Below are positions 5,619 through 9,629 of a stretch of DNA of 9,629 nt, in pieces. Origin of the DNA: Porphyromonadaceae bacterium. GTDB lineage: Bacteria; Bacteroidota; Bacteroidia; Bacteroidales; Dysgonomonadaceae. A model generated the notes under the pieces. That model was not told the origin of the DNA and did no database searches. It saw nothing but the letters and a program-made list of their open reading frames with translations. Within the stretch, counting starts at the first letter, position 1; each line of letters opens with the position of its first letter. The stretch lies in NCBI GenBank assembly GCA_003517675.1, contig DPAC01000053.1:1-9629 (forward strand), written 5' to 3'. The translations under genes and the position numbers were made by a program.

Positions 5619-5638
5619 AATCACTACAAATAGTGATT
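5619..5638. promoter_or_regulatory. 20-bp palindrome next to the receptor promoter, candidate operator
   Basis: AATCACTA (5619-5626), CAAA, TAGTGATT (5631-5638) is a perfect 8-bp inverted repeat with a 4-base spacer. Its right edge overlaps the predicted -33 element of the receptor operon. A dimeric regulator bound here could activate or repress. Which regulator (iron, heme or other) cannot be told from sequence. Confidence 0.5.
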
Positions 5639-5667
5639 GATAGACAAAGAAGAAAAGCCTTTCTTTG
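5637..5667 (+). promoter_or_regulatory. Promoter of the receptor-MFS-hemN operon (weaker match)
   Basis: TTG (5637-5639), 20 bases, then TTTCTTTG (5660-5667) differs from TAnnTTTG by one base. Transcription would start near 5673, about 35 nt before the receptor ATG. A weaker core promoter with an adjacent palindrome fits a regulated gene. Confidence 0.5.
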
Positions 5668-5707
5668 CATCCGGATAACACCACCTGACACGATCGAAAA
5701 ATATTTT

Positions 5708-7813
5708 ATGTATTCTGATCAATCAAATCATCAACCATCCCGTTTGATACACCTGTTGTGGGAGGGATTACTGCTGTTTTTTGTCTCGATCCCGGTAATG
5801 GCAAACGAGACGGATACGCTTCGGAATGTCACGCTCGACAGCATCGTTGTGTCGAGCATCAAGCTCCCCAACGCCGACTGGAGGATACCCTCTGCCTCAA
5901 CCGCGCTCGACGGCACCACCCTACAAAAACGCCAGCTATACGACATGAAGGATTTCACCGCCTCGGTTCCCAACTTTATCATGATCGATCGGGATACACG
6001 ACTCACCTCCTCGGTATTCATCCGGGGTGTCGGCTCACTGATCAACGCCCCCGGGGTGGCGATGTATGTGGATGGCATCCCCCACTTCGAGAAGTCCTCG
6101 TTCGACATCAACCTGGCCGATATCGAAAAGATTGAGTTCCTGCGTGGCCCACAGGGCACGCTCTACGGTCGCAATGCGATGGGGGGTATCATCCTGGTGC
6201 AAACCGCCTCTCCGTTCCGTAAGCAGGGAACACGGCTGCAGCTCAGCTATGGCAGCTACAACGAAACCCGTCTCACATTGTCGCACCGCCAAAAAGAGGG
6301 GGAACGCTTCGCCTGGGGAGTCACGGGCGACTACCATCACTCCGACGGCTTCATCATCAACCAATATAACGGCAAAACAACCGACTACCTCAACGCCGCC
6401 TCACTGAGCAACCGTTTGGAGTGGCGCCCCCGCCACAACCTGAGCTTCCGCCTGCAACACGGCGTGGAGCAGGTGAAACAGGGAGCCTTCGGATACGGAA
6501 CAGTGAACAGCGAACAGAACGACGTCGATTCCGTCTCGCTCAACCACCCGAGCTACTACGAGCGGTTCATCTACGATGCGGGGTTACAGGCCGACTACCA
6601 CACCTCTTTCTTCTGGCTACGGTCGCAAACCAGCCTGCAGCTGCTGGATGACACCTACGAGGTGGACCAGGATGCTTCACCCCGCGACCTCTACTATGCG
6701 GTGCAGGGGGAAAGGCAGCGCCTCCTCTCGGAGGAGATTAACATCCGGGACGTGACGGAGGGGATCTATGACTGGAACTTCGGACTGTTTGCCTTTCACC
6801 ATGCCATTGACAGGAGTACCGATGTCTTCCTTAATATGGCGCAGCCGCCCTATCAGCTGGAAAAACGTTACGATGACCTCAACCGCGGCTTCGCCCTCTA
6901 TCACCAGTCGGAGCTGCAGATCACACCCCGCCTGAGGCTGGAAGGGGGAATACGGTATGACTATGAAAAGGACAACTCGATTCATCACGAAAACAAGCTT
7001 ATCGGTGACAGCGTGGAATTAAGCAACCAATATGACTCTCCCCTCACCTTTTCGCAGTGGACGCCCAAGCTGACGCTGCAGTACCGCTTCGGCAATGATG
7101 ATCAGCTCTATGCCACCTGGGCCAAGGGATACAAGGCCGGTGGCTTCAATACCGTCTTTGAGACAGAAAACGAGCGAACCTTCGGCCCGGAGAGGAGCTG
7201 GAACTATGAGATCGGGGGGAAGGCAGCTTTCTTCGGGAGAAAGGTACTGGCAGAGGCGGCACTCTTCTACATTGACATCCGGAACCAGCAGGTAAAGCAG
7301 CTGCTCGACCTGCAAGGGGTGAAGATCCGCAACGCAGGACGTTCCATCAGCAAGGGGGCAGAGCTCACGCTGAAGGTGCTGCCATCGGAATTCTCCCTGA
7401 TTCATCTTACCTACGGCTACACCCACGCGACCTTCCACAGCTACCGTTACAGTGAAGAGATTGACTACAGCGGAAACTACCTCCCTTTTGTACCCCGCCA
7501 CACCCTTACCGTGGGGGCGGAGCAGCGGATCAGATGGCGCACCGCCTTCAGCGAAAGTCTGTTGCTACAGGCAAATTATACCGGCATGGGAGCGATCTAC
7601 TGGCACGAGGACAACCGGGTGAAACAACCTTTTTACGGCCTACTCAACGCCAGCGCGGGAGTGGAAAAAGGAAAGCTGAATCTCACGCTTTGGGCAAAGA
7701 ATGTGTTAAACAACAAGTACCTCGGATATTATTTCGAATCTTCCGGCCGCCAGCTCGGGAAACCGGGCAGACCCTTTACGGCGGGAGTGACAGTCGACTT
7801 TTCATTCAAATGA
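5708..7813 (+). CDS. TonB-dependent outer-membrane receptor
   Basis: This is a 701-residue protein, a usual size for siderophore- or heme-type receptors and much shorter than SusC-type ones. It lacks their N-terminal carboxypeptidase-like domain. A signal peptide covers about 1-32 (hydrophobic LLLFFVSIPVMA, cut before NE). A TonB-box-like TLDSIVV lies at 42-48. The plug spans about 55-165 with IRGVG, YVDGIP and IEFLRGPQGTLYGRNAMGG. The remainder is a beta-barrel ending in the strand FTAGVTVDFSFK. The ATG at 5708 is chosen because it gives a proper signal peptide; an upstream in-frame GTG at 5633 would lie before the promoter. The protein would import a scarce ligand using TonB/ExbBD energy. 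The downstream MFS gene and hemN suggest a siderophore, heme or porphyrin ligand, which is inference only. Confidence 0.93.
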   Translation: MYSDQSNHQPSRLIHLLWEGLLLFFVSIPVMANETDTLRNVTLDSIVVSSIKLPNADWRIPSASTALDGTTLQKRQLYDMKDFTASVPNFIMIDRDTRLTSSVFIRGVGSLINAPGVAMYVDGIPHFEKSSFDINLADIEKIEFLRGPQGTLYGRNAMGGIILVQTASPFRKQGTRLQLSYGSYNETRLTLSHRQKEGERFAWGVTGDYHHSDGFIINQYNGKTTDYLNAASLSNRLEWRPRHNLSFRLQHGVEQVKQGAFGYGTVNSEQNDVDSVSLNHPSYYERFIYDAGLQADYHTSFFWLRSQTSLQLLDDTYEVDQDASPRDLYYAVQGERQRLLSEEINIRDVTEGIYDWNFGLFAFHHAIDRSTDVFLNMAQPPYQLEKRYDDLNRGFALYHQSELQITPRLRLEGGIRYDYEKDNSIHHENKLIGDSVELSNQYDSPLTFSQWTPKLTLQYRFGNDDQLYATWAKGYKAGGFNTVFETENERTFGPERSWNYEIGGKAAFFGRKVLAEAALFYIDIRNQQVKQLLDLQGVKIRNAGRSISKGAELTLKVLPSEFSLIHLTYGYTHATFHSYRYSEEIDYSGNYLPFVPRHTLTVGAEQRIRWRTAFSESLLLQANYTGMGAIYWHEDNRVKQPFYGLLNASAGVEKGKLNLTLWAKNVLNNKYLGYYFESSGRQLGKPGRPFTAGVTVDFSFK

Positions 7814-7820
7814 AAACAAA

Positions 7821-9035
7821 ATGAAACAGAGAGTCGCCACCAACCTCATCACCTTTTTCTTCCTCTACATCGCGCAATCCATCCCGATGAGTTTCTTTGC
7901 GACTGCACTGCCGGTGCTGATGCGGCAGGGCAATTACTCCCTCTTCGCCATTGCCCTGCTCAAGCTGATCAAACTGCCCTGGATCCTGAAATTTCTTTGG
8001 TCGCCACTGGTAGATAGCAGAACAGAATCAATCAGGGATTACAAACGGTGGATCTTCGGAGCAGAAATTGTGTATGCAGTGATCATATTCGGGGTTGCCA
8101 TGCTCAATATCGAGACCAATTTTAGCCTGATCATCATCCTCATATTGCTGGCCTTTATCTCATCGGCTACCCAGGACATCGCCACCGATGCCATGGCAGC
8201 CCGCTCCTTTGAACGCAAAAACAGCAGCCTGCTCAACAGCATGCAATCGATGGGCTCCTTCACCGGCAGCATGGTGGGCGGTGGCTTTCTGCTGCTGCTC
8301 TTCCACCGCATTGGCTGGTCGCACCTGCTCCCCTGGGTGGCCATCTTCGTCCTGATAGCATTGCTTCCGCTCGCACTCAACAAGGGGATCACCCTTCAGG
8401 AACGAAAAAACGGAAAGAAGGCAACGTCCCGCGACATGCTGCTCTTCTTCACCCAGAAACAGATCTGGCGGCAAATCATCTTCCTCACCCTCTTCTACGC
8501 GGGACTGATTGGCATCCTCTCCTCCCTCAGCCCCTACCTGGTGGACAGGGGTTACCAGATAAAGGAGATCGGAGCCATGGTGGGCATCTTCGGTGTATCC
8601 ACAGGCATCTTTTTCGCGTTCCTGGCCGGCATCTTCATCCGCAGAAAAGGGAAGCTTCGCTCCCGGCGGGTCATCTCGGCCCTGATCATCCTTCCCGCGG
8701 CCTACTTTCTCTGGCTCACGCAAAACGAGATTGAGAACCATGCACTGATACTGATCGGTGTGGCACTGGTCTGGGGTACCTATGGCATGGCATCCACCAT
8801 GATCAATACCTCAGCCATGGATATTGTGCGCGATGGCTGCGAAGGGACCGACTTCACGCTGCAGATCGTGCTCACCCATCTCAGTGCCATGATCATTTCA
8901 CTGGTGAGCGCCTGGGTGGGAGACCTGGCCGGCTATTCGGGACTGTTTGCCATGGAACTGACCCTTGCGGTGATTTCCTTTATTTTTGTACGCTTTTTCG
9001 AACCGTTTCATGTAAAAAAAATGGAATATCTTTGA
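7821..9035 (+). CDS. MFS transporter, RhtX/FptX/AmpG-like inner-membrane permease
   Basis: This is a 404-residue, very hydrophobic protein with about 12 predicted membrane segments in two halves around a basic loop at about 190-205 (ERKNGKKATSR). Family-like motifs are IAQSIPMSFFATALPVLMRQ (17-36), LPWILKFLWSPLVD (52-65), SSATQDIATDAMA (114-126) and GTDFTLQ (342-348). These fit the AmpG/RhtX/FptX branch of the major facilitator superfamily. RhtX and FptX carry intact ferric siderophores across the inner membrane, working with a TonB-dependent receptor and without a periplasmic binding protein or ABC transporter. AmpG itself imports muropeptides. Lying 7 bases after a receptor gene and 3 bases before hemN, it is more likely the inner-membrane partner of that receptor than a cell-wall recycling permease. 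The substrate is not readable from sequence. Confidence 0.88.
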   Translation: MKQRVATNLITFFFLYIAQSIPMSFFATALPVLMRQGNYSLFAIALLKLIKLPWILKFLWSPLVDSRTESIRDYKRWIFGAEIVYAVIIFGVAMLNIETNFSLIIILILLAFISSATQDIATDAMAARSFERKNSSLLNSMQSMGSFTGSMVGGGFLLLLFHRIGWSHLLPWVAIFVLIALLPLALNKGITLQERKNGKKATSRDMLLFFTQKQIWRQIIFLTLFYAGLIGILSSLSPYLVDRGYQIKEIGAMVGIFGVSTGIFFAFLAGIFIRRKGKLRSRRVISALIILPAAYFLWLTQNEIENHALILIGVALVWGTYGMASTMINTSAMDIVRDGCEGTDFTLQIVLTHLSAMIISLVSAWVGDLAGYSGLFAMELTLAVISFIFVRFFEPFHVKKMEYL

Positions 9036-9038
9036 CTT

Positions 9039-9629
9039 ATGGATCCAATAATTGCCAGATATAACGTTCCTGTACCCCGCTACACCAGCTACCCGCCGGC
9101 AAATTTTTTCCGGGACGATTATGATGAAAAGGATCTGATCCGGGCAATCGATGCCTCTAACCGGCAGGAGCCGGCACACCTCTCTTTTTACATTCACCTT
9201 CCCTATTGCAACCGCATGTGTCATTATTGCGGGTGCAATGCCTATCCCCGCACCAGGGGTAGCAGTGACAGCGACTATGTGGATGCGGTGATCCGCGAGG
9301 CAGAGATAGTCTGCCGCCACATTGACCCCGACAGAAAGATTGCCCAGATCCACTACGGCGGGGGGTCGCCTTCCACCTTCGACACCGGCCTGATCCGGAA
9401 GATCAACGAGACACTGTTCAGCCGCTTCAACACCATCGACAACCCCGAGATCGCCATCGAGTGTCACCCGGCCTACATGCGGGAATCAACCTATGAGCAA
9501 CTGGCCGATGCGGGGTTCAACCGGATGAGCATTGGCATCCAGGATTTCAATCCCGCCGTGCTGAAAGCATCAAACCGGCTTCCGTCGCTGCTCCCCATGC
9601 AGGAGCTGTTTGCCCTGCTGCGGGAGAGG
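9039..9629 (+). CDS. hemN: Oxygen-independent coproporphyrinogen III oxidase, N-terminal part (3' end outside window)
   Basis: The frame is open from ATG 9039 to the window end, 197 codons. The start YNVPVPRYTSYPPANFF is characteristic of HemN. The radical SAM cluster motif is CNRMCHYCGC with Cys57, Cys61, Cys64 and Cys66, the CxxxCxxCxC form of HemN. Tyr51 sits six residues before it, as in E. coli HemN. HYGGGSPS and GFNRMSIGIQDFNPAVL follow. The segment IECHPAY stands where E. coli has IEVDPRE; I recall this variant from other Bacteroidales. HemN decarboxylates coproporphyrinogen III to protoporphyrinogen IX in the cytoplasm using two SAM molecules. A heme-processing paralogue such as ChuW/HutW is less likely given the N-terminus. 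The start lies 3 bases after the MFS stop, so it belongs to the same operon. Confidence 0.9.
   Translation, partial: MDPIIARYNVPVPRYTSYPPANFFRDDYDEKDLIRAIDASNRQEPAHLSFYIHLPYCNRMCHYCGCNAYPRTRGSSDSDYVDAVIREAEIVCRHIDPDRKIAQIHYGGGSPSTFDTGLIRKINETLFSRFNTIDNPEIAIECHPAYMRESTYEQLADAGFNRMSIGIQDFNPAVLKASNRLPSLLPMQELFALLRER

Noticed and set aside
5436..5684. 82-codon reverse ORF across the radical SAM gene end
   Set aside because: It covers a coding 3' end, a direct repeat and a promoter region on the other strand, with no promoter or domain of its own.
5633..5707. Longer GTG start for the receptor
   Set aside because: It would begin before the predicted transcription start and place 25 non-signal residues ahead of a good signal peptide.
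6035..6364. Several ORFs on both strands inside the receptor gene
   Set aside because: All are overlapped by a full-length receptor frame with clear plug and barrel motifs.
7821..9035. Naming the MFS gene ampG
   Set aside because: The fold branch fits, but the receptor and hemN neighbours point to a siderophore/porphyrin-type permease; no muropeptide gene is nearby.

Overview
The window reads as a Bacteroidota chromosome, most likely order Bacteroidales. A family such as Dysgonomonadaceae is possible, but the sequence alone does not settle it. The grounds are near-perfect Bacteroidota-type promoters (TTTG or TTG, about 19 bases, then TAnnTTTG), almost no Shine-Dalgarno sites before the main genes, a six-domain S1 protein with a TLGDIEELAALKEKL-type C-terminal motif, and a HemN of the form I recall from Bacteroidales. 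All genes lie on the + strand.

Left part (1-1094): the 3' end of a tonB-type energy transducer gene is followed after 13 bases by a complete DJ-1/PfpI-family gene. The pair ends at a very long hairpin with a T run. The falling arm of that hairpin also carries the promoter of the next gene, rpsA. The rpsA leader of about 135 nt holds two mutually exclusive possible foldings. It also holds an 18-codon ORF, preceded by AGGAG, whose stop overlaps the rpsA start (ATGA).

Middle (1095-4540): rpsA encodes a six-S1-domain protein with an unusual repetitive Lys/Glu/Ala tail, and it ends at a strong terminator. After an AT-rich gap with a second strong terminator comes a hicAB toxin-antitoxin module. 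The hicAB promoter is a consensus match with a palindrome sitting between its two elements, a good candidate for the autoregulatory operator. The module and its flanks are visibly richer in A+T than the surroundings and look like an insertion between housekeeping genes.

Right part (4559-9629): a TIGR01212/YhcC-like radical SAM gene stands alone. Its last codons are repeated, in frame, just past its stop. Then comes an apparent operon: a TonB-dependent outer-membrane receptor, an RhtX/FptX/AmpG-like inner-membrane MFS transporter (7-base gap), and the first 197 codons of hemN, the oxygen-independent coproporphyrinogen III oxidase (3-base gap, cut by the window end). A palindrome abuts the operon promoter. 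Many Bacteroidales lack the early heme pathway but keep its last steps. I therefore infer that this operon may import a porphyrin or heme precursor and feed it to HemN, with energy for the receptor coming from TonB/ExbBD proteins like the one at the left edge. This is the most interesting hypothesis here and it is untested.

I saw no tRNA, rRNA, CRISPR array or insertion sequence. No gene-free stretch exceeds about 265 bases.
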